The position numbers and the translations under genes are program-made. Positions 50,566-59,483 of a stretch of DNA of 64,000 nt are shown one piece after another. Every line of letters begins with the position of its first letter. Within the stretch, counting starts at the first letter, position 1. The notes beneath the pieces were generated by a model. The model saw only the letters and a list, made by a program, of their open reading frames with translations, did not search any database and was not told where the DNA came from. Location of the stretch: positions 1 to 64,000 of the forward strand of contig DILW01000171.1 in the NCBI GenBank assembly GCA_002425245.1. Direction: 5' to 3'. The DNA is from Betaproteobacteria bacterium UBA5582. Its GTDB lineage: Bacteria; Pseudomonadota; Gammaproteobacteria; Burkholderiales; Rhodocyclaceae.

Positions 50566-51078
50566 ATGTCTTCCTTCACCATTACTGACTCGGCTACCTT
50601 TACGATCACCCATGCTCGCCACATGGGCGCCAAAGTAGCCGCAGATTTGAAGCGTATCCAACGCTTGTACGGTGGCATTAGCGACGAATGGATCGCTCAA
50701 TATGAGGCTGAACTCATCGAATACATTAAAGCCGGCTACGTCGATACCGTGACATATGGGTACCAAATCGACGATCAGTGGATTGAACCCACGCTGCGCT
50801 ACACGGCACGCGAACTGAATGGGTACGATTTCAGTGACGATGATCCTGGCAAGGTACGGCCTGGTGCAGATGTCACCGGCGCTCGCTTCACCAGTTATCT
50901 CACCTATAGCAGCAAGTGGAGCAATGCGAGCCAGGCCGAAAAAGATTCATTCAAGGGACGGCTTCCGTTTAGCCGGGGTACTGGTTCCGAACCAACGATC
51001 AGGGGCTACTTGCTCAACGACAAGACTTATTCGGCGGGCGGGCGGTCCCTTGCCCGTTCCAGCGTAAGGAGCTTTTGA
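50566..51078 (+). CDS. cap7: Bacterial HORMA-domain CBASS protein (Cap7 type)
   Basis: A 170-residue protein starting MSSFTITDSATFTITHARHM, with WIEPTLRYTARELNG, DDDPGKVRPGADVTGARF and a basic tail ending GRSLARSSVRSF. This is the pattern of bacterial HORMA proteins of type III CBASS, which sense peptides and activate the CD-NTase by binding it. The TRIP13-like ATPase encoded next disassembles this complex. Only one HORMA gene is present. The stop overlaps the next start by one base. Confidence 0.85.
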   Translation: MSSFTITDSATFTITHARHMGAKVAADLKRIQRLYGGISDEWIAQYEAELIEYIKAGYVDTVTYGYQIDDQWIEPTLRYTARELNGYDFSDDDPGKVRPGADVTGARFTSYLTYSSKWSNASQAEKDSFKGRLPFSRGTGSEPTIRGYLLNDKTYSAGGRSLARSSVRSF

Positions 51079-52025
51079 TGATGAACAAACCCACAATTGA
51101 CGAACTATTCGAGCGTCGCATCACCTATCCCGATTTTGAGCCACAGGAGCGACTGGCAAAGCTAGTTGGTTTGGATGACCAAAAGGCCCGGCTGGCCAAG
51201 ATACTAGGCTTACTGGTGAATCCGGTGGCTCTGGAGATGTGGGCCAAGGAGCATCATCCCGGTCAAGCGGCGAAAGCGCTGCTCGATACAGTGCTGCGCC
51301 GTCCGCCGCTGGTCGTCCTTGCCGGCGACGTTGGTTCTGGTAAGACTGAACTGGCCGAGACTATCGGCGATGCCGTTGCACGCGCACAGCGCATCAACAT
51401 CACTCTGTTCCCCTTGAGCCTGGCGACACGCGGCCAGGGGCGTGTTGGTGAAATGACACAACTCGTTTCCGCTGCGTTCGACCATACCGTGGTTGAGGCG
51501 AAGAAACTTAAGGGCGCAGGAAACGGTCCTTCGCGTGGCGCGGTCATTCTGTTGGTCGACGAAGCGGATGCTCTGGCCCAATCGCGCGAGAACGCGCAGA
51601 TGCACCACGAGGATCGTGCCGGGGTGAACGCCTTCATCCGCGGGATTGACCGGATTGCCAACGCCCGCCTGCCAGCGGCGGTCATCATGTGCACCAACCG
51701 CTTGAGTGCCCTGGACCCGGCAGTACGCCGCCGTGCTGCCGAAGTGTTGAGTTTTTCCCGTCCGAACGACGAACAGCGCCGCCATGTCTTCCACCATCGC
51801 CTGGCTCCGTTAGGCCTAGGTACGCAGCATATCGACGCGCTGGTTCGTGCGACGGGTGCCAAGAATGGACATGATATCGGCTTCACTTTTTCCGATCTGA
51901 CGCAACGCTTGATTCCGACGATCGTGCTTGACGCCTACCCGTCGAATCCAGTTGAAGGCACGCGGGCGATTGCGATTGCTCGCGATATGCAACCCACGCC
52001 GCCTTTCCGCGACGGCGTGAATTAA
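51078..52025 (+). CDS. cap6: TRIP13/Pch2-like AAA+ ATPase of CBASS (Cap6 type)
   Basis: A 315-residue AAA+ protein. Walker A is GDVGSGKT (83-90), Walker B is ILLVDE (Asp161-Glu162), and a sensor Asn is seen in IMCTNRLSALDP. It remodels the HORMA protein to switch the CD-NTase off and prevent suicide. The start is at 51078 or 51081; a TTG at 51075 is less likely. Position in the operon between the HORMA and effector genes is standard for type III CBASS. Confidence 0.88.
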   Translation: MMNKPTIDELFERRITYPDFEPQERLAKLVGLDDQKARLAKILGLLVNPVALEMWAKEHHPGQAAKALLDTVLRRPPLVVLAGDVGSGKTELAETIGDAVARAQRINITLFPLSLATRGQGRVGEMTQLVSAAFDHTVVEAKKLKGAGNGPSRGAVILLVDEADALAQSRENAQMHHEDRAGVNAFIRGIDRIANARLPAAVIMCTNRLSALDPAVRRRAAEVLSFSRPNDEQRRHVFHHRLAPLGLGTQHIDALVRATGAKNGHDIGFTFSDLTQRLIPTIVLDAYPSNPVEGTRAIAIARDMQPTPPFRDGVN

Positions 52026-52034
52026 GCAGGTGAG

Positions 52035-53552
52035 ATGATGACTCAAGCTGTTTCGGTAAGGCGCGAAGGCGATGTTTTTCAGGCTAGGATGTTCTGGAAG
52101 AAGGCAGCCAGCCTACTAGATCCGGACTGCCCTATCATTAAGGTCGGGTTCGAGTGCGGACCGAAGAGCTTCGACGACCTCTGGGTCGAATATGATCCGG
52201 CGCGCTGTCTTCAAGATCAGCACGGGCATCCTTTGCGGCGTGAGCACATCCAGTGCAAATGGCATGTGAGGCCGGATACCTACGGCCACATGCATCTGAT
52301 CGATCCCGAGTTCATCAATGCCGAAAGGCATTCGCTGCTGCAGAAGGCCCGCCAAGCGCAGTTGGTGCATGCGCCCGAAGGCGTTGGCTCGCGCTTTCGG
52401 CTGCTGACGAACTGGCGCGTCGCTGACCCTCTGCGCAAACTTGTGATCCAGCGCTCCAGCACGCTGCGACTCGACGACTTGTTTGCTACCAAAACTGACC
52501 GCAGCGAAACGGGGCAGATACGCAAGGCGTGGTGTGATCACCTAGGGATTGATGAAGACGAACTGCGTATATTTTTGCGTACGCTGGCACTGAGCGAGTC
52601 GGTCGACTCTCTCGATGCGATGCAGGAGAGCCTGAACGATCTATTCCGGGGGGTTGGCTTGCGTTGCGTGTATGGCGATCAAGTCGCGTTTCCATACGAT
52701 GAGATTGTCTTCAACTGGATGGCGCAAGGCCGGCAGGAATTTGACCGTGCCTCGTTCCGTGACGCCTGCGCGCAGGAGGACCTGCTGCAATCAGGGCAAG
52801 GTCGGGCGATCGTATACGGTGTTAGATCCTTTGAGCATCCGATCGATCAGCTCAGCGATCGCTGTGTCGAAGTCCTCGATTTCGTACCCAATTTTAATGA
52901 GCGCTTGATACACGATGGCGCCTCTTGGTCTAAAACGCTCTATCCGGCTTTGCGGAGCTTTCTGCTGTCCGCAGCAAAGAAAAGCAACAAACTACGACTC
53001 GCTCTGGATGCGCATATCACCTTGGCTTTTGCCGCCGGTTCGGTGCTCAACGTCAAATCGGGCTGCGAGATCGAACTGGAACAACGTTCTGGTGGCCGGA
53101 ATATCTGGAAAGCCGGCGACAGCAACCCGGAGCCGTCATGGGCCAACTGGTTTTTTGAACGAGAGGAACTACGTACGGATGGCGTAGGGCAAGTGGTCGT
53201 CGTGGCATTGACCCATGACATAGAGGCCGACGTGAAGCGCTATCTGGCCCAGGCCTTGCCCAATGCGGCGCGGATACTCGTCGCGCGTCCTTCGATGGGC
53301 ATCGGCCGTTGGTCCATTGCCAGCGGGCAGCACGCGATGATTTTGGCCGAGACACTCGCCCAGCGAATTGCAGCTGAGCAAGTGGTGAATCGCCAGCCAA
53401 TCCATCTTTTTATAGCTGGGCCGAATGCCTTTACGTTCTTTCTAGGACAGTATCAGCCCGGACTTGGCAAAACTACCCTCTATGAATTCGATTTCGAAGG
53501 CTTCAATGGTAGCGGCTACACGCCATCGTTGATCTTGCCAGTTGCCCAATGA
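52035..53552 (+). CDS. cap4: Cap4-like CBASS effector: nuclease fused to SAVED domain
   Basis: A 505-residue effector. The N-terminal region has a PD-(D/E)xK-type site: Glu40, Asp48 (KSFDDLWVEYD) and Gln73-Cys-Lys75 (HIQCKWH). The C-terminal SAVED domain (about 260-505) has GQHAMILAETLAQRI and HLFIAGPNAFTFFLGQY. In Cap4 the SAVED domain binds the cyclic oligonucleotide and unleashes DNA degradation that kills the infected cell. Pairing a SAVED nuclease with HORMA and TRIP13 differs from the NucC effector of the best-studied type III systems. Confidence 0.87.
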   Translation: MMTQAVSVRREGDVFQARMFWKKAASLLDPDCPIIKVGFECGPKSFDDLWVEYDPARCLQDQHGHPLRREHIQCKWHVRPDTYGHMHLIDPEFINAERHSLLQKARQAQLVHAPEGVGSRFRLLTNWRVADPLRKLVIQRSSTLRLDDLFATKTDRSETGQIRKAWCDHLGIDEDELRIFLRTLALSESVDSLDAMQESLNDLFRGVGLRCVYGDQVAFPYDEIVFNWMAQGRQEFDRASFRDACAQEDLLQSGQGRAIVYGVRSFEHPIDQLSDRCVEVLDFVPNFNERLIHDGASWSKTLYPALRSFLLSAAKKSNKLRLALDAHITLAFAAGSVLNVKSGCEIELEQRSGGRNIWKAGDSNPEPSWANWFFEREELRTDGVGQVVVVALTHDIEADVKRYLAQALPNAARILVARPSMGIGRWSIASGQHAMILAETLAQRIAAEQVVNRQPIHLFIAGPNAFTFFLGQYQPGLGKTTLYEFDFEGFNGSGYTPSLILPVAQ

Positions 53553-53646
53553 AATAGCCGGTCTGCCATAAGAACCAGCTATTTGTGGTTAGAAGGCCGC
53601 TGACCGCGAAGGCCGAACATCTGCCATTGAATCTTGACGCTCGAAT

Positions 53647-53681
53647 ACAAAGAGGCCACTCTGTGCAAGTGGCCTCTTTGT
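53647..53681. terminator. Terminator after the CBASS operon
   Basis: ACAAAGAGGCCACT (53647-53660) pairs perfectly over 14 bases with AGTGGCCTCTTTGT (53668-53681) around a 7-base loop, followed by TTAG. It is strong in both directions. Confidence 0.85.
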
Positions 53682-53697
53682 TTAGGTAATTCCCACG

Positions 53698-53763
53698 AAA
53701 TCTAGACTTTTGGGAAAAATCTAGACAATCGTGAGATCCTACAACAAGCCTGTAGGTTCCCAT
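53698..53763. repeat. Possible transposon end sequence, similar to the flank of module 1
   Basis: AAATCTAGAC occurs at 53698-53707 and again at 53717-53726, 19 bases apart. CCTACA (53738-53743) and TGTAGG (53751-53756) face each other. The block AAATCTAGA...CCTACA...TGTAGGTTCCCAT parallels AAATCCAGA...CTACA...TGTAGGTTCTCAT at 32136-32173. Short repeats spaced about two helical turns apart are typical of TnsB-binding ends, but the exact terminus is not proven. The rest of 53682-54076 holds only the tniQ relic. Confidence 0.45.
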
Positions 53764-53840
53764 CTGGGTTGTTAGGAGCGAGTTGGATAGTTCAGCAGGT
53801 TACACAACGCGAATCGGATCAACAGCGGCCTCATTCCCAA

Positions 53841-53951
53841 TCAACACGATAATCCTAGGGATTCTCTGAACAACCCCCAGCGGCTGATCTCGAACGCACC
53901 TTCCACCAGCGCAATAGGCTTAACCGTTCCCTCCCTGGCCAACTGGATCAG
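53841..53951 (-). pseudogene. Relic of a third tniQ gene
   Basis: The minus-strand frame encodes LIQLAREGTVKPIALVEGAF followed by EISRW. It aligns without gaps to the module 2 TniQ stretch beginning LIQSVRSGTLLPVSLAADAV (13 of 25 identical) and ends at a TGA soon after. The rest of the gene is gone. A 220-base segment bounded by TGTAGG (53751) and CCTACA (ending 53970) contains it. It shows that another related element once occupied this site. Confidence 0.65.
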
Positions 53952-54076
53952 TGGGAAGCGAAATCCTACATCACGTGACTAGTACAAGACCGCCGAGCAG
54001 CCTGGAAATAGTCGGTGGCGAGCTAGCGACCGTAGCGAAGACGCAGATACAGTTTCATTGCGAAAGCTGTTCGACA

Positions 54077-54394
54077 TTATTTCCCATTCTTCCGATTCTT
54101 GTCGCTCGTGAGTAGCTGCGTTATGCGCCCGGGGGTCACATCCAGCAATTGGGCAACGCGCGACTGCGCTCCTCGTGGATCTATTGCCTTTTCGATATTC
54201 ACCAGTTCGCCAACATAGCGCGATTTCCCGCATCCGGTCATGCCGTGGTACGCAGCCCGCGCTTGTAGTTTCTGTCTTTCTTCGAGCTCGTCTTGCTTTT
54301 CACGGAGCTCTTGAATCGCTGCTGTGGTGTGCTTAAAGCCTTCAATAACAGCAGCCATAGCCAACTGCAACGGATCATTATCAGGGATTGCCAT
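54077..54394 (-). CDS. Small coiled-coil/HTH protein next to module 2
   Basis: A 105-residue protein. Residues about 20-45 form a charged coiled coil (IQELREKQDELEERQKL). The C-terminal half carries a helix-turn-helix-like stretch (GAQSRVAQLLDVTPGRITQL). The ribosome site is weak. A long palindrome with repeated GTAAAC elements lies 55-108 bases upstream of the start, suggesting autoregulation. The family is not recognised. It could be a regulator or partition-like accessory of module 2. Confidence 0.55.
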   Translation of the reverse strand: MAIPDNDPLQLAMAAVIEGFKHTTAAIQELREKQDELEERQKLQARAAYHGMTGCGKSRYVGELVNIEKAIDPRGAQSRVAQLLDVTPGRITQLLTSDKNRKNGK

Positions 54395-54449
54395 GTTGAA
54401 AACTCACAAATATTAGACGCCTTCAATGCTACAAACTCCAGAAACGAAT

Positions 54450-54502
54450 GTAAACAACATTGTTTAGAAAATCTAAATAATGTTGTTTACGTCGCCGTAA
54501 AC
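54450..54502. promoter_or_regulatory. Long nested palindrome with GTAAAC repeats
   Basis: GTAAACAACATT (54450-54461) is the exact reverse complement of AATGTTGTTTAC (54479-54490). Inside it TTTAGA (54463-54468) pairs with TCTAAA (54472-54477), giving an 18-base-pair cruciform with one mismatch. GTTTAC-GTCGCC-GTAAAC (54485-54502) adds a second palindrome sharing an arm. This looks like an operator array for the small HTH gene or for tniQ-side control. Confidence 0.6.
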
Positions 54503-54560
54503 TATGGCAGGCTTGACACTTCACGGTCTACCAAATGTACACATCACTTGCTGCACATTT

Positions 54561-56480
54561 TCATTGTTTTGATGGGTTTCGCAGGCAAAATTCCTCGGCT
54601 CGCCCATCTAGACTCCCGAAGCCACTGCTCGAAGATATCTTGCTTGTCTCGGTAAGGAAGTCACCTAACGGCTGATCCAGTCGATAGATCGCTTGACGGC
54701 AAGCTTCGGTACCTTCGACCCCAAGCGGATGAATCTCCCGCTCTGCGAGTAGCAGTACCGACTTTTTAGGAGATACGCCAAGGAGCGCAGCGATATCTCG
54801 CCCAAATACATGTTGCGCTCGAAAGCCCTCGATGTCCTCACGTCGTACCCTTGCGTTCGAAAAGCGTCCAGCCTTCTCGCTGCGAATGAACTCGTGGCGC
54901 ACAAGCCAATACGCCACCTCCTGCTTGATGCCGAGCATCTGCGCCATTTCCGGAACACTGAGCGAATCGGCTTGCGATACGCCACAGTTCTCCTGAAATG
55001 CCTTGAGGTCGGATGCTTCAAATACCCAGCGGCTGATCCCCACTGCGTCAGCCGCCAAACTCACTGGCAGAAGCGTTCCCGACCGAACTGACTGTATTAG
55101 CAAGACAACTTCAGCGCTACTCCAGCACCAGTATTTGAAGAGGTGACCCAACGAAACTCGGTCCTCGCCGAGGTCGGAACACACCGGCAACTCGTCTCCC
55201 AATTTCAGCAAGGCTTCGATCTCACCCCGAGGCACACACCAGGGCATGTAGATCTTGTCGTTGATGCGCCGTGCAAACGGAAACATCAGACGCAATACCT
55301 GTCTCGTTCGATCCCGACTCATGCCAAGCAGGCCGGCCGCCTCCTTCATTGGCATCTCGTCCGCCAGTCGAGCCTTGATTTCGAATAGCTGATCGCGGCG
55401 GACGACCATGAAGCTGCGCCCGGTACTGCTTACCGACTCCTGACCATCCAACATCCCTTCTTTCACCAGGAACTTCAACCTGGCCGCAGAAACACCCAAT
55501 TCGGCAGCGGCCACATTGCCAGGCACCCAGCGCACCGATTGCAGCAGTTCATCGTTCAACCGACGGTTTCGGCGGGCCAGTCCGCCTTTCCAATGTTCCG
55601 CCAGCCAGGATTCGAATGCCTCGCGCACCGGGGCAAAGTTGCTCTCTGCAAATCCCTTGTAGATATAGGTGTAGGCGTGGCGGAACATGCCCATGAGACC
55701 GACCTTCTGGCCAGCGGATAACGTCTGAAGCTGGCTGAGTGCCGCATGGAAAACCCGAGGCCAGTCGAAGATGATTTCGGCCGCCAGCGAGGTCAGTTGC
55801 CAGGAAACATCCAGTTCATTGGCGCAACGCAGCTTCATCGGTCGAGCGCCGGCTCTAGACCCCATATACGCGCCCAGGTAACGAATCAGGCGCTGCGTCT
55901 GATCGACATCCAGCGCATGAAAAGGGGACGCGGGCTCGACCTCTTCCTGGCCCAGCAATTTGCGCTCAAGCATTGCAGACAAGCGGCAAACACAGGCTGG
56001 CGCCTCCCTCGTCTCCAGTTGGCGAAGATCGATCCCTGACGTGCTATGCAGCAAGCTGCTTCGACTCCAGTTCAAGGGCTCGTGGACACACCGGTCAACC
56101 AGCCAATTGCCGTGGCGCGGGCAAGCATCAAAGAAGTATAGCTCCCAGGCTGCGCGCCAGCTTGGCGACTCTTCCAGGCAACGCGGACAGAAGCGACTCG
56201 AACGAAGATTCCAGATTCGCTGCTTGTCCTTGAGCAGCCCAGCCATACGAACCATGTGCTGATGAACAGCAGGGTCGACTGTTTCTGAGGGCAACAGGCG
56301 TTGCCGTTGCAGACTGCCAATCTCGTAGTGAATGCCCATGCGCGACAGGTCATACACCGACAGCAGATTGGCTTCCGCCAGGCGCAGAAAATAGCCGTGA
56401 GGCCCTTCGTTGACCGTCGATAGGGGCCGAACCAGAAGATCCGGCACATCAAGTACCGAGAGCGCTTTCTCCTGCGTCAT
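54561..56480 (-). CDS. tniQ: TniQ/TnsD-family protein with incomplete zinc site (module 2)
   Basis: About 639 residues from the ATG at 56480, which follows the tniB stop by one base; an upstream start at 56501 is possible. The first Cys/His cluster is intact (C98, C101, C120, H123). The second is lost: where module 1 has C133, C136, C150, C152, this protein has C131, E134, S146, S148. The long C-terminus is retained. Site recognition may therefore differ or be impaired. Confidence 0.87.
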   Translation of the reverse strand: MTQEKALSVLDVPDLLVRPLSTVNEGPHGYFLRLAEANLLSVYDLSRMGIHYEIGSLQRQRLLPSETVDPAVHQHMVRMAGLLKDKQRIWNLRSSRFCPRCLEESPSWRAAWELYFFDACPRHGNWLVDRCVHEPLNWSRSSLLHSTSGIDLRQLETREAPACVCRLSAMLERKLLGQEEVEPASPFHALDVDQTQRLIRYLGAYMGSRAGARPMKLRCANELDVSWQLTSLAAEIIFDWPRVFHAALSQLQTLSAGQKVGLMGMFRHAYTYIYKGFAESNFAPVREAFESWLAEHWKGGLARRNRRLNDELLQSVRWVPGNVAAAELGVSAARLKFLVKEGMLDGQESVSSTGRSFMVVRRDQLFEIKARLADEMPMKEAAGLLGMSRDRTRQVLRLMFPFARRINDKIYMPWCVPRGEIEALLKLGDELPVCSDLGEDRVSLGHLFKYWCWSSAEVVLLIQSVRSGTLLPVSLAADAVGISRWVFEASDLKAFQENCGVSQADSLSVPEMAQMLGIKQEVAYWLVRHEFIRSEKAGRFSNARVRREDIEGFRAQHVFGRDIAALLGVSPKKSVLLLAEREIHPLGVEGTEACRQAIYRLDQPLGDFLTETSKISSSSGFGSLDGRAEEFCLRNPSKQ

Positions 56481-56481
56481 C

Positions 56482-57528
56482 TCACTGCCCTCCCCGAGCA
56501 AGGTTCAGCCCCAGCTTGCGGGCGACCGGGGAACCCACCGGATCAAGCATCAAATGCTTGTGGAAGCATTCACCGGATCGGTCCAGCGGACGCAACGGTG
56601 ACTCCGGAAAGAACGGATTCAGGCGTTCCGGCACGTTTTCCCATACGCGCTGGCGGTATCCCTGGGCGAGCGCGGCCAGGTCAATGCACTCTTTCCGATC
56701 CAGCGTTGCCGAAAACACGGCCCCTTCCAGCGTCTTGACCACGTAATCGAGGATTCCATAGCTCGCCACATGCATGCGCCTCGCCATGTTGGCTTCGTAT
56801 AGCGGGGTCTCCAGAGGAAGCGGCAGCCGGGTCTCGAAGGCTTTCAAAATTCCGCGAAACTCCCGGAAGTCTTCTTCATCGCTCATGGAAAATGGCGAGA
56901 GCGATATCCGCTCGGAGAAGCGCCGATGCAATTGCTCGTTGCTGTCGATCACCAGCTCGGCCGCCGGCAGTCCGCAGGCAACGATGCAGACGCCGGATGC
57001 CTCCATGAGATTTTTCAGCCAGTCGGTGAGATCCCGGAAAGCGACGACCGTCGGCGGATAGAAAAGGTGCTGCGCCTCATTGAGAATCAGCTTCTCGACC
57101 CCGCATTTACGTACCAGATCGATGATGGCCGCAGTCTTCTCCGAAGAACTGCCCCGCTGCAAGCGATGTGCACCCAGCTTTTCCAGGATCGCACCGGCCA
57201 GGCTACGGGATGTTGGCGATGGCGGCACAGAGACCAGCAGCACGGGGATATAGGTTCGTTCAGCCTGGTGTTGTCTCGGAAAACTCGCCTCATAGGTCTC
57301 AACCAAGGTGCTTTTTCCGGCCCCGGATGGCGCCATGATGAGTAGCCCGGCACTGGTTCCATGGCGTCGCCGTCGCAGATGCAGTTCCGCCATGCGGAAT
57401 ATGGCCTCCCGATAGCGACGATGGGGAATCGGTTCGATCTTCAGGCTAAAGCCCAGATTGCCGTCACCGGCCAACTTTTCCCTATCGGGCGCGAACCGGC
57501 TCATCAACTGCAAGGGATCCATGCTCAA
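56482..57528 (-). CDS. tniB: TniB/TnsC-family ATPase with altered Walker motifs (module 2)
   Basis: A 348-residue protein that aligns residue for residue with module 1 TniB around the nucleotide site. Walker A is APSGAGKS (66-73), with Ala66 in place of Gly. Walker B is LILNE, with Asn150 in place of the magnesium-binding Asp; Glu151 is kept. The Asn codon is AAT, so one base change could explain it. ATP binding may persist with weak hydrolysis. The gene overlaps tniA by 4 bases. Confidence 0.88.
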   Translation of the reverse strand: MSMDPLQLMSRFAPDREKLAGDGNLGFSLKIEPIPHRRYREAIFRMAELHLRRRRHGTSAGLLIMAPSGAGKSTLVETYEASFPRQHQAERTYIPVLLVSVPPSPTSRSLAGAILEKLGAHRLQRGSSSEKTAAIIDLVRKCGVEKLILNEAQHLFYPPTVVAFRDLTDWLKNLMEASGVCIVACGLPAAELVIDSNEQLHRRFSERISLSPFSMSDEEDFREFRGILKAFETRLPLPLETPLYEANMARRMHVASYGILDYVVKTLEGAVFSATLDRKECIDLAALAQGYRQRVWENVPERLNPFFPESPLRPLDRSGECFHKHLMLDPVGSPVARKLGLNLARGGQ

Positions 57529-59483
57529 TCTCCCTCCGCTGCCAGGCCAAAATCGGGCAAGTCGTCATCCAGACCGGGGGCTAGTTCCGACGGTGGTGCG
57601 CTTTTCCGCTCGCGAATGGGGCGCCTCGCCGCCTTCAATGGATCCTCGCCTTTCAGTACCGACTCGCTGTCATGCAGCAGGAAGCCGGCACCCGTTTTCC
57701 GTGATCCCATTCGCTTGTCTCGTAAGGCCTGCTGAATCATTGCCTCGATCTCGGCACGCGCCTCCAGAAGCTGGGATGAGAGGCATTGGTCGCCGAATCG
57801 TTTGCGGGCACGCTCCCGAATCAGGCGATGAATGTCCCGAGGCAGCTCCTCCGCATACTCTGCAAGCTTGGCCGGAACCAGGATGTACTCCTTGGCATAG
57901 GGATCGAAGACATGGATATGCGCAACGCTGTCCTCGTAGTACTTGAGCTTCACCGGCCGATTTTCACCCGACCGGCGCCGGATCGACTGGAGCAGGTCCG
58001 AGTTGTAGTGCAGCCCTTCCAGTTCGATCCCGTAATGGAACAAGGTCCGCTTGGAAGGAATGCCGGTCATCACTTCCAGTTGTTGGGGATAGACCGGCAA
58101 CTCGATGATTCGGCGCTCGGCAGATTCCAGCCAGCGATCCAGCGGTCGACCGCCGATGCCGCGATGGGGACTGACGTTGTATATATCAACAACCCACTTC
58201 GTGAGCAAATGGACCAAGGTCACCATGTCGATGACCGCCTTGTCTTCAGCCGGATAGTCGCCACGCGCATCAACGTTGGAGAAGACGGTGCCCGGCAAGC
58301 GATGGATCAGTCCCATGTTCATGGTCCGGAAGAACCGCTCAATAGCGCCCTTGTGCTGCGGCGTTTTGGAACCACAGAACAGAATCTGGATGCCCATCTC
58401 CAGACAGGCTGCCTCCAGGGCGTCGGAATGGAGATCCGTACCATTGTCGACCGCAATCAACTCTGGGATTCCATAGGCTGGCCACTGTCCCTTGATATCC
58501 GGAAAGCGCGCCAGCCATTCCTCCTTGGGGAGCATGGCACGGCGCAGGCACTGCAAGACGCCGTGGCTGGAGGGGGCATTGAAGCTGATATAGAAGCCGA
58601 CGACCATGCGGGAATAGGCGTCAATCGCCATCGTCAGCCATGGCCTGCCCAAGGGGAGCTTGGTCAGATTGTCGATAACGATGAGATCAAGCGGCGTGTG
58701 GTCAATCTCGATCCGTTCCAGAACGCTACCGACTTTGACGCTGCCGATGGCGGCCCGGTATTTCACGCGGGCAGACTCGGCGCCGTCCCGTGACGCATCG
58801 ACCAGGTTTTGTTGAAGATCATCCAGCCAGCGATAAATCGTTGAACGCGACGGCCGCTTGAGGGGCGGTTCGCCCGGTTGTCCCTGATTGATGGCCTCAA
58901 TCCGTCGATAAACCTGTTCGACGACTGCCAGCTTGGGCAATTTCTGGTTGGTGAGATAGACGCTGGCGATCACGTCCTCGAAGATCCCGTAGCGCTTTTT
59001 CGCCTTTGGGCCGCAGGACGGCTTATTGTGAGGAATCAGGCTGTGGATGCTTTTCGTGTTCCGATAGCGCCGCCACCAGGCTTGTACAGTAGCGGGACAA
59101 GGCGGATTCCGGTCATCCATGGTCGCAGCCGCTTTTTCGATGGCTGCCCGCCAGCTTGCCGGGTTGTAGGGTGTGCCCTCCGGATTGATCGCCTGAAGAT
59201 AGCGCTGTCGCCGCTGAGCTTCTTTCTGGTGTCGTTCCGGATAGGTACCCAGGTCACGCGGGACAGCCAGATAGAGGGCATCGCTGACTGACCCCAAGGT
59301 TGATTCATCAATCACCCATTCCCCGGAAAACCAACGCTGGCGCAATTCCCCATCGGTGAGATTCATAAGTTCGCCGTTGTCGGCTTCGAGCTGAATCTTG
59401 CCGGTCGGCAGCCGGCGCCGAATCTGTCGGCGGGTTTGCCCATCGATGAAGGTGAGCCCGATCTTAAAGGAGGTACGTAACAT
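57525..59483 (-). CDS. tniA: TniA/TnsB-family DDE transposase (module 2)
   Basis: A 652-residue transposase. The catalytic residues are Asp261 (EIDHTPLDL), Asp346 (AVDNGTD) and Glu382 (GAIERFFRT), all intact. The core is strongly conserved with module 1, including GVLQCLRRA, GSKTPQHKG and KRTLFHYGIEL. Variation is concentrated in the N- and C-terminal parts, expected to contact element ends and partner proteins. The start at 59483 overlaps tnsA by 20 bases. Confidence 0.92.
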   Translation of the reverse strand: MLRTSFKIGLTFIDGQTRRQIRRRLPTGKIQLEADNGELMNLTDGELRQRWFSGEWVIDESTLGSVSDALYLAVPRDLGTYPERHQKEAQRRQRYLQAINPEGTPYNPASWRAAIEKAAATMDDRNPPCPATVQAWWRRYRNTKSIHSLIPHNKPSCGPKAKKRYGIFEDVIASVYLTNQKLPKLAVVEQVYRRIEAINQGQPGEPPLKRPSRSTIYRWLDDLQQNLVDASRDGAESARVKYRAAIGSVKVGSVLERIEIDHTPLDLIVIDNLTKLPLGRPWLTMAIDAYSRMVVGFYISFNAPSSHGVLQCLRRAMLPKEEWLARFPDIKGQWPAYGIPELIAVDNGTDLHSDALEAACLEMGIQILFCGSKTPQHKGAIERFFRTMNMGLIHRLPGTVFSNVDARGDYPAEDKAVIDMVTLVHLLTKWVVDIYNVSPHRGIGGRPLDRWLESAERRIIELPVYPQQLEVMTGIPSKRTLFHYGIELEGLHYNSDLLQSIRRRSGENRPVKLKYYEDSVAHIHVFDPYAKEYILVPAKLAEYAEELPRDIHRLIRERARKRFGDQCLSSQLLEARAEIEAMIQQALRDKRMGSRKTGAGFLLHDSESVLKGEDPLKAARRPIRERKSAPPSELAPGLDDDLPDFGLAAEGD

